Source: Hafnia psychrotolerans (GTDB lineage Bacteria; Pseudomonadota; Gammaproteobacteria; Enterobacterales; Enterobacteriaceae). From it: DNA of 64,000 nucleotides. Of this stretch, positions 21,965-33,971 are shown piece after piece. The stretch's first letter is position 1, and each line of letters opens with the position of its first letter. Below the pieces are notes generated by a model. The model saw only the letters and a list, made by a program, of their open reading frames with translations, had not been told where the DNA came from and made no database searches. The stretch lies in the NCBI RefSeq assembly GCF_014639435.1, contig NZ_BMFZ01000001.1, positions 420,748 through 484,747 of the forward strand. The letters are read 5' to 3'. The translations under genes were made by a program, and so were the position numbers.

Positions 21965-23808
21965 ACCTATTATATTTAACCATTCTGTTCCCGCTGATTG
22001 GCTTCATTTTGTTGGCCTTCTCACGCGGTCGCTGGTCTGAAAATACCTCCGCTACCGTTGGCGTAGGTTCAATTGGTCTGGCTGCGCTGACGACAATTTA
22101 TGTCGGCTTCGATTTCATGACCCAGCGTGCTGCTGGCGTTGAAATTTTCAACCAGAACCTATGGAACTGGATGCAGGTAGGCGACTTCAACATCGCCGCT
22201 ACACTGACCCTCGATGGGTTGTCGATGACCATGTTGTCCGTGGTGACCGGCGTCGGTTTCTTCATCCACATGTTCGCTTCCTGGTACATGCGCGGTGAAG
22301 AAGGGTATTCGCGCTTCTTCGCTTACACCAACCTGTTTATTGCCAGCATGGTGATTCTGGTATTGGCAGACAACCTGTTGCTGATGTACCTCGGTTGGGA
22401 AGGGGTGGGTCTGTGCAGCTATCTGTTGATCGGTTTCTACTACACCCATCCGGCCAACGGCTCGGCAGCAATGAAAGCCTTTATCGTCACCCGCGTTGGT
22501 GACGTATTCCTGGCATTTGCGCTGTTCATTTTGTACCGCGAGCTGGGTACGCTGAACATCCGTGAATTGATGGTGCTGGCACCGCAGAAACTGGCTGTGG
22601 GTGATACAGCTATCACCTGGGCGACGCTGATGTTACTTGGTGGGGCAGTGGGTAAATCTGCGCAGCTTCCATTACAGACCTGGCTGGCAGATGCCATGGC
22701 CGGTCCGACACCGGTTTCTGCACTGATCCACGCCGCAACCATGGTGACTGCCGGTGTTTACCTGATTGCACGTACTCATGGCCTGTTCCTGATGGCGCCT
22801 GATGTTCTGCATCTGGTGGGCATCATTGGTGGTGTTACGTTGGTACTGGCCGGTTTTGCCGCGATGGTGCAAACCGACATCAAACGCGTCCTTGCTTACT
22901 CGACCATGAGCCAGATTGGTTACATGTTCCTGGCACTTGGCGTTCAGGCATGGGATGCCGCTATCTTCCATCTTATGACCCATGCGTTTTTCAAAGCGCT
23001 GTTGTTCCTGTCGTCTGGCTCGGTCATTTTAGCCTGCCACCACGAACAGAACATCTTCAAGATGGGTGGCCTGCGTAAATCGATTCCGCTGGTGTATGTC
23101 TGCTTCCTGGTCGGTGGTGCAGCCTTGTCTGCGTTGCCAATCCTTACGGCAGGCTTCTTCAGTAAGGATGAAATCCTCGCAGGTGCATTGGCTAACGGCC
23201 ACCTCAATCTGATGATTGCCGGTCTGGTCGGTGCGTTTATGACATCCATGTATACCTTCCGCATGATCTTCATCGTGTTTCACGGCGAAGAGAAAATTAA
23301 AGCTCATGCGGGTAAAGGCATCACACACCATCTGCCATTGCTGGTTCTAATGGTACTGTCGACTTTTATCGGTGCGATGATCGTTCCGCCGCTGAAAGGC
23401 GTCTTACCTGATACGACTGAGCTGGCACATGGCAGCATATTGACCCTGGAAATCACCTCGGGCGTTGTGGCGATTGCCGGCATTCTGCTGGCTGCTGCGC
23501 TGTACCTTGGCAAACGCACTCTGGTTAACAGCATCGCGAAAAGCGCCGTTGGCCGCTTCTTCACGATCTGGTGGTTCCACGCGTGGGGCTTCGACTGGCT
23601 ATACGACATGATTTTCGTCAAGCCGTATCTGGCCATCACTAAGCTCTTGCAACGTGATCCGCTTAATTCAATGATGAACTTCCCTGCCGTGCTTTCCCGC
23701 TTGGGTAACCGTGGGTTGACGTTGAGTGAAAATGGGCAGACACGTTGGTATGTCGCGTCAATGGGTTTGGGAGCAGTGGTTGTTTTGGCACTGTTGCTGA
23801 TTGTTTAA
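21961..23808 (+). CDS. nuoL: NADH-quinone oxidoreductase subunit L
   Basis: Antiporter-like proton-pumping subunit with the long lateral helix at its C-terminus. 615 residues. Seen: [17 protein letters not shown] with the key glutamate, [25 protein letters not shown] with the lysine/histidine path, and [15 protein letters not shown]. Length matches E. coli NuoL (613). Confidence 0.98.
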   Translation: MNLLYLTILFPLIGFILLAFSRGRWSENTSATVGVGSIGLAALTTIYVGFDFMTQRAAGVEIFNQNLWNWMQVGDFNIAATLTLDGLSMTMLSVVTGVGFFIHMFASWYMRGEEGYSRFFAYTNLFIASMVILVLADNLLLMYLGWEGVGLCSYLLIGFYYTHPANGSAAMKAFIVTRVGDVFLAFALFILYRELGTLNIRELMVLAPQKLAVGDTAITWATLMLLGGAVGKSAQLPLQTWLADAMAGPTPVSALIHAATMVTAGVYLIARTHGLFLMAPDVLHLVGIIGGVTLVLAGFAAMVQTDIKRVLAYSTMSQIGYMFLALGVQAWDAAIFHLMTHAFFKALLFLSSGSVILACHHEQNIFKMGGLRKSIPLVYVCFLVGGAALSALPILTAGFFSKDEILAGALANGHLNLMIAGLVGAFMTSMYTFRMIFIVFHGEEKIKAHAGKGITHHLPLLVLMVLSTFIGAMIVPPLKGVLPDTTELAHGSILTLEITSGVVAIAGILLAAALYLGKRTLVNSIAKSAVGRFFTIWWFHAWGFDWLYDMIFVKPYLAITKLLQRDPLNSMMNFPAVLSRLGNRGLTLSENGQTRWYVASMGLGAVVVLALLLIV

Positions 23809-23844
23809 GAATAAATCGTTAGAAAAATAGGGACACAAAACGCC

Positions 23845-25374
23845 ATGCTACTTCCTTGGCTAATTCTTATCCCCTTTATCGGCGGGCTGCTGTGCTGGCA
23901 GACTGAGCGCTTCGGGACCAAAGTACCGCGCTGGATAGCTCTGATCTCGATGGGGCTTACCTTGGCACTTTCCCTGCAACTGTGGTTGCAGGGAGGTTAT
24001 TCTTTAGTCAACCCAGCGGGTCTTCCGCAATGGCAGTCTGAATTTTCACTGCCGTGGATCCCACGATTTGGTATCAGTTTCCATCTGGCGCTGGACGGTT
24101 TGTCCCTGCTGATGGTGGTGCTGACTGGGTTGCTCGGCGTACTGGCTATCCTCTGCTCGTGGCGTGAGATCCAGAAGTATCAGGGGTTCTTCCACCTGAA
24201 CTTACTTTGGATCCTCGGCGGCGTGATCGGCGTGTTCCTTGCCATCGACTTATTCCTGTTCTTCTTCTTCTGGGAAATGATGTTGGTGCCAATGTACTTC
24301 CTGATTGCTCTGTGGGGTCACAAAGCGTCAGACGGTAAAACGCGTATCAGCGCAGCAACCAAATTCTTCATCTATACGCAGTCCAGCGGTCTGGTGATGT
24401 TGATTGCGATTCTTGGCTTAGTGTTTGTGCACTATAACGCGACCGGTATCTGGACATTCAACTACGCTGACCTGCTGAAAACGCCGATGTCACATAACGT
24501 TGAATATCTGCTGATGCTGGGCTTCTTCATCGCCTTTGCGGTGAAAATGCCGGTGGTTCCGTTGCACGGCTGGTTGCCGGATGCGCATAGTCAGGCACCG
24601 ACCGCGGGTTCCGTTGACTTAGCGGGTATCTTGCTGAAAACCGCCGCCTACGGAATGTTGCGTTTCTGTCTGCCGCTGTTCCCGAATGCCTCGCACGAAT
24701 TCGCCCCGATTGCTATGTGGCTGGGTGTGATAGGTATCTTCTACGGCGCGTGGATGGCCTTCGCACAAACCGATATCAAACGTTTGATCGCCTACACCTC
24801 TGTGTCGCACATGGGCTTCGTGCTAATCGCTATCTACACCGGCAGCCAGCTGGCGTACCAAGGCGCAGTGATTCAGATGATTGCACACGGTCTGTCCGCA
24901 GCCGGTATGTTCATCATCTGTGGTCAGCTGTACGAACGTCTGCATACCCGCGATATGCGTCAGATGGGTGGATTGTGGGGACGCATAAAATACCTGCCTG
25001 CACTGTCGCTGTTCTTTGCAGTGGCGACCTTAGGGATGCCGGGTACCGGTAACTTTGTGGGTGAATTCATGATCTTGTTTGGCAGCTTCCCGGTTGTTCC
25101 GGTTATTACTGTCATCTCGACATTCGGTCTGGTGTTTGCCTCTGTGTATTCTCTGGCGATGATGCAGCGCGCTTACTACGGCAAAGCAAAATCTGACGAA
25201 CCTCTGCCGGGCATGACCTCACGCGAACTGTCGATTATCCTGTTGCTGGTGGTATTGCTGGTGGCGCTGGGCTTCTTCCCGCAGGTAATTCTGGATACAT
25301 CAAGTGCAGCGATGACCAACATTCAGCACTGGTACGGGTCATCAGTTTCCACTATTTCAACGACAAGGCCGTAA
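23845..25374 (+). CDS. nuoM: NADH-quinone oxidoreductase subunit M
   Basis: Second antiporter-like proton-pumping subunit, 509 residues. Typical elements are FFFWEMMLVPMYFLIALWG with the key glutamate, KMPVVPLHGWLPDAHSQAPT, and KRLIAYTSVSHMGFVL. It starts 36 bases after nuoL. Confidence 0.98.
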   Translation: MLLPWLILIPFIGGLLCWQTERFGTKVPRWIALISMGLTLALSLQLWLQGGYSLVNPAGLPQWQSEFSLPWIPRFGISFHLALDGLSLLMVVLTGLLGVLAILCSWREIQKYQGFFHLNLLWILGGVIGVFLAIDLFLFFFFWEMMLVPMYFLIALWGHKASDGKTRISAATKFFIYTQSSGLVMLIAILGLVFVHYNATGIWTFNYADLLKTPMSHNVEYLLMLGFFIAFAVKMPVVPLHGWLPDAHSQAPTAGSVDLAGILLKTAAYGMLRFCLPLFPNASHEFAPIAMWLGVIGIFYGAWMAFAQTDIKRLIAYTSVSHMGFVLIAIYTGSQLAYQGAVIQMIAHGLSAAGMFIICGQLYERLHTRDMRQMGGLWGRIKYLPALSLFFAVATLGMPGTGNFVGEFMILFGSFPVVPVITVISTFGLVFASVYSLAMMQRAYYGKAKSDEPLPGMTSRELSIILLLVVLLVALGFFPQVILDTSSAAMTNIQHWYGSSVSTISTTRP

Positions 25375-25380
25375 CTCGCC

Positions 25381-26841
25381 ATGACATTTACACTTCAAAA
25401 TCTGATCGCACTATTACCGCTGATGATCGTCGGATTGACGGTGGTGGTGGTGATGCTGTCCATTGCGTGGCGACGCGACCATTTTCTTAATGCCACACTG
25501 ACAGTCATCGGGCTGAACGTTGCCTTACTTTCCCTTTACTACGTCGGGCTGGTCGGGCCACAGGATGTCACGCCGTTGCTGCGTATTGACGGTTACTCAA
25601 TGTTCTACATTGGGTTAGTTATATTGGCTAGTCTTGCAACCAGTACGTTTGCTTACCCATGGCTGGCCGGTTATCCGGACAACCGCGAAGAGTTCTATCT
25701 GTTAGTGCTTATCGCGACCATGGGTGGCATTCTGCTGGCATGTTCTAACCATCTGGCGTCAATGTTCCTCGGGATCGAACTGATTTCCCTGCCATTGTTC
25801 GGCCTGATCGGTTATGCCTACCGTCAGAAACGCTCGCTGGAAGCGGCTATCAAATACATGCTGCTATCTGCGGCGGCGTCATCTTTCCTGCTGTTCGGTA
25901 TGGCGCTGCTGTACGCACAGTCCGGTGATTTGTCCTTCGCGGCGCTGGGTAAAAACCTGGCCGATGGCGTGATGCTGCACCAGCCGCTGCTGCTGGCGGG
26001 TCTGGGCATGATGATAGTCGGTTTGGGCTTCAAGTTGTCACTGGTTCCGTTCCACCTGTGGACGCCAGACGTGTATCAGGGCGCACCTGCACCGGTATCA
26101 ACCTTCCTGGCAACCGCCAGCAAGATCGCTATCTTTGCGGTAGTCATGCGTTTATTCCTGTATGCGCCGGTGGCTGACAGCGAAGCGATTCGCATCGTGC
26201 TGGGCATTATCGCCTTCTGCTCGATTCTGGTCGGTAACCTGATGGCTATCAGCCAGAACAACATCAAGCGTCTGCTCGGTTACTCGTCTATCGCTCACCT
26301 CGGCTATTTGCTGGTGGCACTAATTGCGGTACAAACCCATCAGTTGTCTATGGAAACCGTCGGCGTGTATCTGGCCGGTTACCTGTTCAGCAGCCTTGGT
26401 GCGTTCGGCGTAGTCAGCCTGATGTCCAGCCCGTATAAAGGCCCGGATGCGGAATCACTGTTCTCCTACCGTGGTCTGTTCTGGCATAAGCCCATTCTGT
26501 CTGCGGTAATGACAGTAATGATGCTGTCGTTGGCTGGTATCCCGATGACATTGGGCTTTATCGGTAAGTTCTACGTGATTGCGACCGGTGTAACCGCGCA
26601 TCTGTGGTGGCTGACCGGTGCTGTGGTCGTCGGTTCTGCCATTGGTCTTTACTACTATCTGCGTGTGACGGTGAGTCTGTTCCTCAGTGCGCCGGAAACG
26701 CTGGTGCGCGATACCCCGAACAACTGGGCGTTGACCGCTGGTGGTGTGGTGGTGCTGATCTCCGCGATTCTGGTGTTGGCACTGGGTATCTACCCACAAC
26801 CGCTTATAACCTTGGTGCAAATGGCTCAACCGATACTGTAA
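25381..26841 (+). CDS. nuoN: NADH-quinone oxidoreductase subunit N
   Basis: Third antiporter-like proton-pumping subunit, 486 residues and the last gene of the operon. Seen: [38 protein letters not shown], and [19 protein letters not shown] strong terminator begins 22 bases after the stop codon. Confidence 0.98.
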   Translation: MTFTLQNLIALLPLMIVGLTVVVVMLSIAWRRDHFLNATLTVIGLNVALLSLYYVGLVGPQDVTPLLRIDGYSMFYIGLVILASLATSTFAYPWLAGYPDNREEFYLLVLIATMGGILLACSNHLASMFLGIELISLPLFGLIGYAYRQKRSLEAAIKYMLLSAAASSFLLFGMALLYAQSGDLSFAALGKNLADGVMLHQPLLLAGLGMMIVGLGFKLSLVPFHLWTPDVYQGAPAPVSTFLATASKIAIFAVVMRLFLYAPVADSEAIRIVLGIIAFCSILVGNLMAISQNNIKRLLGYSSIAHLGYLLVALIAVQTHQLSMETVGVYLAGYLFSSLGAFGVVSLMSSPYKGPDAESLFSYRGLFWHKPILSAVMTVMMLSLAGIPMTLGFIGKFYVIATGVTAHLWWLTGAVVVGSAIGLYYYLRVTVSLFLSAPETLVRDTPNNWALTAGGVVVLISAILVLALGIYPQPLITLVQMAQPIL

Positions 26842-26862
26842 GCGTGGGTCACTGAACATCCT

Positions 26863-26889
26863 AAAGCCGCTCCTCTGAGCGGCTTTTTT
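26863..26889 (+). terminator. Intrinsic terminator of the nuo operon
   Basis: A 10-bp stem AAAGCCGCTC (26863-26872) with GAGCGGCTTT (26877-26886), a 4-base loop, and a T run to 26889. Confidence 0.92.
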
Positions 26890-27050
26890 ATGACTGTATT
26901 TTGTACAAGGGAATAATAAATTGTGATTTGAATCACAATTTAATGTACGTAATGGGGGTAATTACATCAATATTGTGATCCCTGCCATTTCATTCTTCCT
27001 GCCAATGCGTAAACTGCGCGCTTGTCCAAATGAGTATAGGTTCACATATC

Positions 27051-27578
27051 ATGAACGTACTGGTGATGATCGCCATTACAACCGGCATTCTTTCTGGCGT
27101 TTGGGGCTGGGTCGCTATCAGCCTTGGCCTGATCAGCTGGGCGGGTTTCCTCGGCTGTACGGCCTATTTCGCTTGCCCGAAAGGGGGATTGCGCGGCCTG
27201 GCTATCAGTACGCTGACATGCTTGAGCGGAGTCTTTTGGGCTGAGGTGATCTTAGCTGGCAGTAACCTGCGCCCTGAATGGACTCTGGTAGGTTATATGC
27301 TCACTGGCGTAGTGGCATTCCTGATGTGTCTTCAGGCATGGCAGCAGTGGCTGGCTTTTGTGCCTGGTACTTTCATTGGTGCCTGTGCGACCTTTGCGGC
27401 ACAGGGAAATTGGCGTCAGGTGGTTCTCTCTTTGTTAGTCGGTCTGCTGTTTGGGTACGCGATGAAAAATAGTGGCCTATGGTTGGCAGAACGGCGTGCA
27501 AAGCAACGGCGACGCGTGCTTAGAAAAGCACCTGGCGACGCGTCATTCCCCCCGGCACAGCGGTCGGAAGGTTCTTAA
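27051..27578 (+). CDS. ycdZ: DUF1097 inner-membrane protein, YcdZ-like
   Basis: Membrane protein of 175 residues with about five hydrophobic segments covering residues 1-150, then a basic tail (ERRAKQRRRVLRK). It closely resembles E. coli YcdZ from the first residue (MNVLVMIAITTGILSGVWGW) through GTFIGACATFAAQG and FGYAMKNSGLWLA. The ATG at 27051 matches the family start; one at 27030 is in frame but has no better ribosome site. In E. coli ycdZ lies elsewhere on the chromosome, so this placement after nuo is a local difference. Function unknown. Confidence 0.85.
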   Translation: MNVLVMIAITTGILSGVWGWVAISLGLISWAGFLGCTAYFACPKGGLRGLAISTLTCLSGVFWAEVILAGSNLRPEWTLVGYMLTGVVAFLMCLQAWQQWLAFVPGTFIGACATFAAQGNWRQVVLSLLVGLLFGYAMKNSGLWLAERRAKQRRRVLRKAPGDASFPPAQRSEGS

Positions 27579-27680
27579 AAGCGTCATCGGAGTGTATCCC
27601 CTCGTTTTTGGCACTGCACGCTGGGCAAATCTGCGCTAGGGTTAAGGGGTATTGTGAAAATCACAAATAAGGAGATAACT

Positions 27681-28004
27681 ATGTCGAACCAATTTGAACC
27701 GCGCCAGACTGAGCCACAGCAAACTTCCCTGGATGATGATTTAAGAATGCTTTCTGAAACACTGGAGGAAGTTCTCAAATCGTCGGGTGATAAAGCGGAC
27801 CAAAAGTACATTGAAATCAAAAGCCGTGCGGAGCAAGCACTGGAAGATGTGAAGTCGCGCCTCAACGGCGGTCTCAATTCTTACTGCAAGAAAGCCCGCC
27901 AGGTCGCGGAACAAACCGACACGTACGTCCGTGACAACCCATGGCACGGCGTGGGTGCAGGTGCAGCCGTGGGCTTAGTCGTGGGTCTTCTGTTGCGTCG
28001 CTAA
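27681..28004 (+). CDS. elaB: ElaB/YqjD/DUF883 family membrane-anchored ribosome-binding protein
   Basis: Small protein (107 residues) with a helical cytoplasmic part and a C-terminal membrane anchor (GVGAGAAVGLVVGLLLRR). E. coli ElaB and its relatives bind ribosomes to the inner membrane in stationary phase and help against stress. The start MSNQFEPRQTEP at 27681 has AAGGAG eight bases before it. The N-terminus has a Thr/Gln-rich stretch longer than in E. coli. elaB also lies just upstream of menF in E. coli. Confidence 0.92.
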   Translation: MSNQFEPRQTEPQQTSLDDDLRMLSETLEEVLKSSGDKADQKYIEIKSRAEQALEDVKSRLNGGLNSYCKKARQVAEQTDTYVRDNPWHGVGAGAAVGLVVGLLLRR

Positions 28005-28238
28005 ATGTTTTTCACAGAGGCAGCCATGGTTGTCTCTGTTCGGTTTCACCTTCGGTAACGCCTGTTCACTGCCTTCTATTCCCTTCATATTAACTGCCTT
28101 GCGCCTCGGTTTGATCTGTCGCATATTATCCATGTCCGTAACGCCGCATACTTCACTCGTATTTGATTTAACCCGTTTTTTGATCCAGAAGGGCATTCCT
28201 GCCTGACATCAATCCATCGGATACGGCCTGGGGTTACG

Positions 28239-29627
28239 GTGAAACAGATTTCAGCAATTATTGATCAGTTGGACGTCATACTCTCAGAAAATTTCCCTGA
28301 TACGGCAGGCCTGCGGCAGTTTAGTTATGTACTGGTAGGTCAACCGGAAACGGACATGCTGGAGTGGCTGAACGCGCAAAGCTGTTATCCAAAATTCTAC
28401 TGGCAGCAGCGTGATGAACATGAAGAGGTAGCCCTGTGTAGCAGCGCCCGCACCTTCGGCCATCTCTCCGCTGCTCAGGCCTTTCTGCAACAGTATCCGC
28501 AACTCACTGAATTACGTATCTGGGGGCTTAACGCCTTTCACGGAGCGGATGCGATGGTTGCAGAGAACATCGCGTCAGAGGCTAATACACTCTTTTTGCC
28601 TCGTATTGAGATCAGCCGTCGAGATAACCAATATACTCTCCTTTGTCATCTCTACAGTACAGACTCCTTACGCGACGAAGCCCGTCAGATGCGGATCTTC
28701 CTGCGTTCGCTGGTGAAGAGCCGCCCTCTGCCAGTTCTGACCGCTGAGGTACTGCAACATCAGCATCTGCCCACAGAACCACAGTGGAAACAGATGATTC
28801 ATACGGCACTGACCTGCATTGAGCAGGGGCAGTTTGATAAAGTGGTGCTGGCACGTAAGACAACGCTGACCCTCCGTCAGCCGCTAAATGCCGCCGCATT
28901 TTTAGCGGCCAGCCGCGCTGTGAATCATCATTGTTATCACTTTATGCTGGCCTTCACGGCGCAAAAGGCATTTCTCGGCTCCAGTCCGGAGCGACTTTTT
29001 TTGCGCGAAAGTCATGCGCTTTTTACTGAAGCGCTGGCCGGAACCGTGGCTGGCACAATCGACAATCGCAAAGCCCAGGAACTGGGACAATGGCTGCTGA
29101 AAGATGCCAAGAATCAGCGAGAGAATATGCTGGTGGTTGATGATATCTGTCAGCGTTTACAAGGAGGCACACACTCATTAGACGTGACCTCCGCTGAGAT
29201 TCTCCGTTTGCGTAAAGTGCAGCATCTTCGCCGCAGTATTCATGCTGTACTCACTTATGTCGATGACGCTGATTGCCTACAAAGATTGCAACCTACTGCC
29301 GCCGTGGCCGGCTTGCCGCGACAGGCGGCCCGGGACTTTATTGCACAACATGAACCCTTTAATCGTCAATGGTATGCCGGTTCTGCGGGGTATATCAGTT
29401 TGGCTCGCAGTGAATTTGCCGTGGCGCTGCGTTCTGCGGCGGTGAACGGTAGCCAACTGGATTTATTTGCTGGAGCAGGCATTGTTGCCGGTTCTGACGC
29501 TGCACAGGAATGGCTGGAGATCGAGAATAAAGCTGCCGGGTTGCGCACCTTGCTGGACGGAAACGCTCAATCCGTTGAGAACGATCTGTCAGACGAAAAT
29601 TATGCGCCCGCCGTTCGGGCTGGTTAA
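28239..29627 (+). CDS. menF: Isochorismate synthase MenF
   Basis: Converts chorismate to isochorismate, the first committed step of menaquinone synthesis. The 462-residue protein has the C-terminal chorismate-binding domain: [12 protein letters not shown] (catalytic lysine), [17 protein letters not shown] (general acid glutamate) and [23 protein letters not shown]. The start is a GTG at 28239. It opens the menF-D-H-B-C-E operon, whose members are 22 bases apart or overlap. A 234-base gap upstream holds a weak hairpin after elaB and presumably the promoter. Confidence 0.95.
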   Translation: MKQISAIIDQLDVILSENFPDTAGLRQFSYVLVGQPETDMLEWLNAQSCYPKFYWQQRDEHEEVALCSSARTFGHLSAAQAFLQQYPQLTELRIWGLNAFHGADAMVAENIASEANTLFLPRIEISRRDNQYTLLCHLYSTDSLRDEARQMRIFLRSLVKSRPLPVLTAEVLQHQHLPTEPQWKQMIHTALTCIEQGQFDKVVLARKTTLTLRQPLNAAAFLAASRAVNHHCYHFMLAFTAQKAFLGSSPERLFLRESHALFTEALAGTVAGTIDNRKAQELGQWLLKDAKNQRENMLVVDDICQRLQGGTHSLDVTSAEILRLRKVQHLRRSIHAVLTYVDDADCLQRLQPTAAVAGLPRQAARDFIAQHEPFNRQWYAGSAGYISLARSEFAVALRSAAVNGSQLDLFAGAGIVAGSDAAQEWLEIENKAAGLRTLLDGNAQSVENDLSDENYAPAVRAG

Positions 29628-29649
29628 GCCCGCTTTGCCGGAGTTACTC

Positions 29650-31335
29650 ATGTCATCGACGCTTTCTAACGCCATCTTTAACCGCCGCTGGGCAACGCTC
29701 ATTCTGGAAGCGCTGAGCCGCCATCGGGTACAGCATGTCTGTATCGCGCCCGGCTCACGTTCGACCTCTCTCACGCTGGCGGCGGCGGCTAATCCACATC
29801 TGATTTGCCACACACACTTTGACGAACGTGGTTTGGGCCATCTGGCACTGGGGCTGGCGAAGGCCAGCGGTCAGCCGGTTGCCGTCATTGTGACGTCAGG
29901 CACGGCGGTGGCAAATCTCTATCCGGCCATCATTGAAGCCGGATTGACCGGTGAGCGGCTGATCATGCTGACCGCCGACCGTCCGCCAGAACTGATTGAC
30001 TGCGGGGCCAATCAGGCCATCCGCCAGCCAGAAATGTTTTCCAGCCATGCTCAGCAAACCCTCAATCTGCCGCGCCCGACCCCGGACATCAGCGCACGCT
30101 GGCTGGTCTCGGCGATTGATCAGGGGATTTCAGCACTGGGTCACGGTGCGCTGCATATCAACTGTCCTTTTGCCGAGCCGCTGTATGGTGAGCAAGGGGA
30201 TGATTATCTCGAGTGGTCCCAAAGCCTGGGCGACTGGTGGCATGGCACTCAGCCGTGGCTGCGCCATTGTGCGCCGCAACCGCACCTCGCCCAGCCTGAC
30301 TGGTCATACTGGCGACAAAAACGCGGGGTGATTGTTGCCGGGCGAATGAATGCAATAGAAGGACTGCAATTAGCACATTGGGCGAAAATCCTCGGTTGGC
30401 CGCTGCTGAGTGATGTGCAATCGCAAACCGGTAATCCGCTTCCCTGTGCAGATTTATGGCTGGCGAATCCGCAGGCGTACAGCACGCTGAAGCAGGCGCA
30501 GCTGGTGGTTCAGCTGGGTTCCAGCCTGACCGGTAAACGCTTGCTACAATGGCAGGCTAACTGCCAGCCCGAGGAGTACTGGCTGGTGGATCCGCTACCG
30601 GGACGCCTTGATCCCGCGCAGCACTGTGGTCGGCGTTTGCAGATGCCGGTCAGCGAGTGGCTGACACTGCATCCGGCGCAGCCGCAGGCCCACTGGGCTT
30701 CCGAGCTGGAAATGCTCTCACGTCAGGTCGATGAGCGGGTACAGACTTGTTTAGACGACCATTTTGGCGAAGCCGCTCTGGCCCGCTATTTACCGGCGCT
30801 GCTGCCGGAGCATGGACAGTTGTTCCTTGGCAACAGTCTGGTGGTCCGGTTAGTCGACGCTCTGGCGCAATTGCCGGCTGGATATCCGGTATTTGCTAAC
30901 CGTGGCGCCAGCGGTATCGATGGTTTGATTTCTACCGCCGCAGGGGTCCAGCGTGCGACGGGTAAACCAACGCTGGTGCTGATCGGTGACCTCTCCGCCC
31001 TGTACGATCTCAACGCGCTGGCGCTGATGCGTCAAAGTTCAGCGCCGACGGTTATCATCGTCGTTAACAACAACGGTGGGCAGATTTTCTCGCTGCTCCC
31101 TACGCCGCAGGCGGAACGTGAGCGCTTCTACTGTATGCCGCAGGATGTTGAATTCAGCCATGCCGCGGCGATGTTCGGACTGAATTATGCCTGTCCAACG
31201 GATCTTCCGGCGCTGAGTGAAGCGGTGCATGATTGCTGGGAGCGCGGCGGCGTGAAACTCATTGAATTGAAAGTCAGCCCCACTGATGGCGCTGAAATAT
31301 TGCGTGAATTGGTGACGCGGGCGGGGGGGTTATGA
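29650..31335 (+). CDS. menD: SEPHCHC synthase MenD
   Basis: Thiamine-diphosphate enzyme that joins 2-oxoglutarate to isochorismate. The ATG at 29650 ([20 protein letters not shown], 561 residues) is chosen because CGGAG lies 7 bases upstream and the length fits E. coli MenD (556); an open frame extends upstream but overlaps menF. Seen: the N-terminal pyrimidine-binding part with [13 protein letters not shown] and [12 protein letters not shown], and the thiamine-binding stretch [12 protein letters not shown] followed by NNNGG. Confidence 0.96.
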   Translation: MSSTLSNAIFNRRWATLILEALSRHRVQHVCIAPGSRSTSLTLAAAANPHLICHTHFDERGLGHLALGLAKASGQPVAVIVTSGTAVANLYPAIIEAGLTGERLIMLTADRPPELIDCGANQAIRQPEMFSSHAQQTLNLPRPTPDISARWLVSAIDQGISALGHGALHINCPFAEPLYGEQGDDYLEWSQSLGDWWHGTQPWLRHCAPQPHLAQPDWSYWRQKRGVIVAGRMNAIEGLQLAHWAKILGWPLLSDVQSQTGNPLPCADLWLANPQAYSTLKQAQLVVQLGSSLTGKRLLQWQANCQPEEYWLVDPLPGRLDPAQHCGRRLQMPVSEWLTLHPAQPQAHWASELEMLSRQVDERVQTCLDDHFGEAALARYLPALLPEHGQLFLGNSLVVRLVDALAQLPAGYPVFANRGASGIDGLISTAAGVQRATGKPTLVLIGDLSALYDLNALALMRQSSAPTVIIVVNNNGGQIFSLLPTPQAERERFYCMPQDVEFSHAAAMFGLNYACPTDLPALSEAVHDCWERGGVKLIELKVSPTDGAEILRELVTRAGGL

Positions 31336-32129
31336 CCCTATCCTGTCAGCGGGTGAATGGTCATATCACGGGGAAACCATGGTTGGTGTTTCTGCACGGT
31401 CTGCTTGGCAGTGGTGAAGACTGGCAATCGCTGATGCCCTGGTTCTCTGACTGGCCCTGCCTGCTCATTGATCTGCCCGGTCATGGTGTTTCAGCCGACG
31501 TCACCACCGTCGGTTTTGCCGATGTCAGCCAGTTACTCAGCTCAACGTTGCGGGAAATGGAGATTCACGAGCACTGGTTGATCGGCTACTCCCTCGGTGG
31601 GCGTATCAGCCTCTATCACGCCACCCACGGCGATACCCGTGGTTTACTGGGCGTGATGGTGGAAGGCGCTCATCCGGGGTTGAAAAGCCTGCGCGACCGC
31701 CGGCAACGCCACCATCATGACCATCTGTGGGCGACGCGGTTCATGCATCAAACCTGGCAACAGGTATTACAACTTTGGTATCGCCAGCCGGTGTTTAGCG
31801 ATCTGACCGACGAGCTGCGTCAGCAACTGGTCGCACTGCGGCTCAATAATAATCCGGTGCGGCTTGCCGCCATGCTCAGCGCTACGTCGCTGTCGGTACA
31901 GCCGGACCTGCGCGAATGTATTTCACACTTACCGCTACCGATCGTCTGGTTGTGTGGCAGCCTTGATTCCAAATTTATCATTCTTGCACAGCAGGCGAAT
32001 TTCCCGCTGCGACTCATCGCCAATGCCGGGCATAACGCCCATCGTGCCAACCCGGCGGATTTTGCCCGTCAGGCACTGGCACTGATTACTTCACCTGTAT
32101 CAAAGGAGGTAGAACATGATCTATCCTGA
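31332..32129 (+). CDS. menH: SHCHC synthase MenH
   Basis: Alpha/beta-hydrolase-fold enzyme that eliminates pyruvate from SEPHCHC. The 265-residue protein shows the oxyanion region [12 protein letters not shown], the nucleophile serine in [13 protein letters not shown], the aspartate in [10 protein letters not shown] and the histidine in [12 protein letters not shown]. It overlaps menD by four bases and menB by 14. Confidence 0.95.
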   Translation: MTLSCQRVNGHITGKPWLVFLHGLLGSGEDWQSLMPWFSDWPCLLIDLPGHGVSADVTTVGFADVSQLLSSTLREMEIHEHWLIGYSLGGRISLYHATHGDTRGLLGVMVEGAHPGLKSLRDRRQRHHHDHLWATRFMHQTWQQVLQLWYRQPVFSDLTDELRQQLVALRLNNNPVRLAAMLSATSLSVQPDLRECISHLPLPIVWLCGSLDSKFIILAQQANFPLRLIANAGHNAHRANPADFARQALALITSPVSKEVEHDLS

Positions 32130-32973
32130 TGAAAAACAACTCTATGCACCCGTCGAATGGCTGGACTTTAGCGGCGAATTTGAAGATATCCGTTATCACA
32201 AATCTGCGGATGGTATCGCTAAGATCACGATTAATCGCCCTCAGGTACGCAACGCCTTCCGTCCGCTGACCGTGAAAGAGATGATCCGTGCGATGGATGA
32301 TGCACGCCATGACGATAATATCGGCGTGATTGTTCTGACTGGCGAAGGCGACAAAGCGTTCTGCTCAGGCGGTGACCAGAAAGTCCGCGGCGATTACGGC
32401 GGTTATCAGGATACCAGCGGTGTGCATCATCTTAACGTGCTCGACTTCCAGCGCCAGATCCGCACCTGCCCAAAACCGGTAGTGGCGATGGTGGCCGGTT
32501 ACTCCATCGGTGGTGGCCACGTTTTACACATGATGTGTGACCTGACCATTGCTGCCGATAACGCCATTTTTGGTCAGACTGGCCCGAAAGTGGGGTCGTT
32601 TGACGGCGGTTGGGGAGCCTCTTATATGGCCCGTATCGTTGGTCAGAAAAAGGCCCGCGAAATCTGGTTCCTGTGCCGCCAGTATGATGCGGCCGCTGCA
32701 CTGGATATGGGGCTGGTGAATACCGTCGTTCCGCTGGCGGATCTGGAAAAAGAAACCGTGCGTTGGTGTCGTGAAATATTGGAAAACAGCCCGATGGCGC
32801 TACGTTGTCTGAAGGCGGCACTCAATGCCGACTGCGACGGGCAGGCTGGCCTACAGGAGCTGGCGGGTAACGCCACCATGCTGTTCTATATGACCGAAGA
32901 AGGTCAGGAAGGCCGCAACGCGTTTAATGAAAAACGCCAGCCGGACTTCAGCAAATTCAAGCGTAATCCGTAA
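32116..32973 (+). CDS. menB: 1,4-dihydroxy-2-naphthoyl-CoA synthase MenB
   Basis: Crotonase-fold ring-closing enzyme that makes 1,4-dihydroxy-2-naphthoyl-CoA. The 285-residue length equals E. coli MenB. Seen: [17 protein letters not shown], the oxyanion-hole glycines in [20 protein letters not shown], and [18 protein letters not shown] with the active-site aspartate. A near-perfect AGGAGGT ribosome site lies inside the end of menH. Confidence 0.97.
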   Translation: MIYPDEKQLYAPVEWLDFSGEFEDIRYHKSADGIAKITINRPQVRNAFRPLTVKEMIRAMDDARHDDNIGVIVLTGEGDKAFCSGGDQKVRGDYGGYQDTSGVHHLNVLDFQRQIRTCPKPVVAMVAGYSIGGGHVLHMMCDLTIAADNAIFGQTGPKVGSFDGGWGASYMARIVGQKKAREIWFLCRQYDAAAALDMGLVNTVVPLADLEKETVRWCREILENSPMALRCLKAALNADCDGQAGLQELAGNATMLFYMTEEGQEGRNAFNEKRQPDFSKFKRNP

Positions 32974-33971
32974 TGCGCCGCGTTACGGTATACCGGTACA
33001 GTCTGCCAATGGAGGCGGGCGTGGTATTGCGAAATCAGCGGTTGAAATCCCGCGATGGGCTGTTGGTGCAGCTTTGGCAGGATGACCAAATCGGCTGGGG
33101 CGAAGTCGCGCCGCTACCGGGCTTTAGTCAGGAAAGCCTGGAACAAGCTCAGCAGGCTACGCTGCATGCGTTGGCGCAGTGGTCTCAGGGAGCGTCGCTC
33201 AGTGCGGTAGCTTCTGCATTTAGCGCCCTGCCGTCGGTGGCTTTTGGTTTAAGTATGGCTGATGCAGAACTGCGCAGGCAGTTGCCCGCGGAGGTAAGTC
33301 TTCACAGCGCGCCGTTGTGTCATGGTGATCCCGACGAGCTGTATAGTCGTCTTGGCGCATTACCTGGCGACGGTAATGGGAATAAAGTGGCGAAGGTCAA
33401 AGTCGGGTTATATGAAGCCGTGGGTGATGGCCTCAATGTCACCATGTTGCTGGAAGCGCTGCCTGATTTACACCTGCGTCTGGATGCTAACCGCAGTTGG
33501 GCACCGGCTAAAGCGGCGGCCTTTGCCCGATATGTAGCGCCGGAGCTACGCTCACGTATCGCCTTTATTGAAGAACCTTGTACTACGCGGGAGCAATCCC
33601 TTGAGTTTGCCCGCGACACAGGGATTGCCATTGCATGGGATGAGAGCGTGCGTGAAAAAGGCTTTGAGGTGCACGCTGAACCGGGGCTGGTGGCCATCAT
33701 CATCAAACCGACCTTAATCGGCAGCCTGACCCGCTGTCGTGAGCTGATTGCTCAGTCGCACCGCGCCGGACTGGTGGCGGTGATCAGCTCCAGTATTGAA
33801 TCCAGCCTGGGCCTGAATCAGCTGGCACGTATGGCCGCCTGGCTTACGCCGGACGTTGTGCCGGGTTTGGACACCCTGGACTTGATGCAGGCACAGCTGG
33901 TTCGCCGCTGGCCTGACTCACCGCTGCCGCTGATAGCAGAAGATCAACTGGAGCCAATATGGCATGCCTGA
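32973..33971 (+). CDS. menC: o-Succinylbenzoate synthase MenC
   Basis: Enolase-superfamily dehydratase that forms o-succinylbenzoate. 332 residues. Visible active-site parts: lysines in AKVKVGLYE, metal ligands in [14 protein letters not shown] and IAWDESVRE, and the second lysine in [10 protein letters not shown]. Its start overlaps the menB stop by one base and its end overlaps menE by 13. Confidence 0.95.
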   Translation: MRRVTVYRYSLPMEAGVVLRNQRLKSRDGLLVQLWQDDQIGWGEVAPLPGFSQESLEQAQQATLHALAQWSQGASLSAVASAFSALPSVAFGLSMADAELRRQLPAEVSLHSAPLCHGDPDELYSRLGALPGDGNGNKVAKVKVGLYEAVGDGLNVTMLLEALPDLHLRLDANRSWAPAKAAAFARYVAPELRSRIAFIEEPCTTREQSLEFARDTGIAIAWDESVREKGFEVHAEPGLVAIIIKPTLIGSLTRCRELIAQSHRAGLVAVISSSIESSLGLNQLARMAAWLTPDVVPGLDTLDLMQAQLVRRWPDSPLPLIAEDQLEPIWHA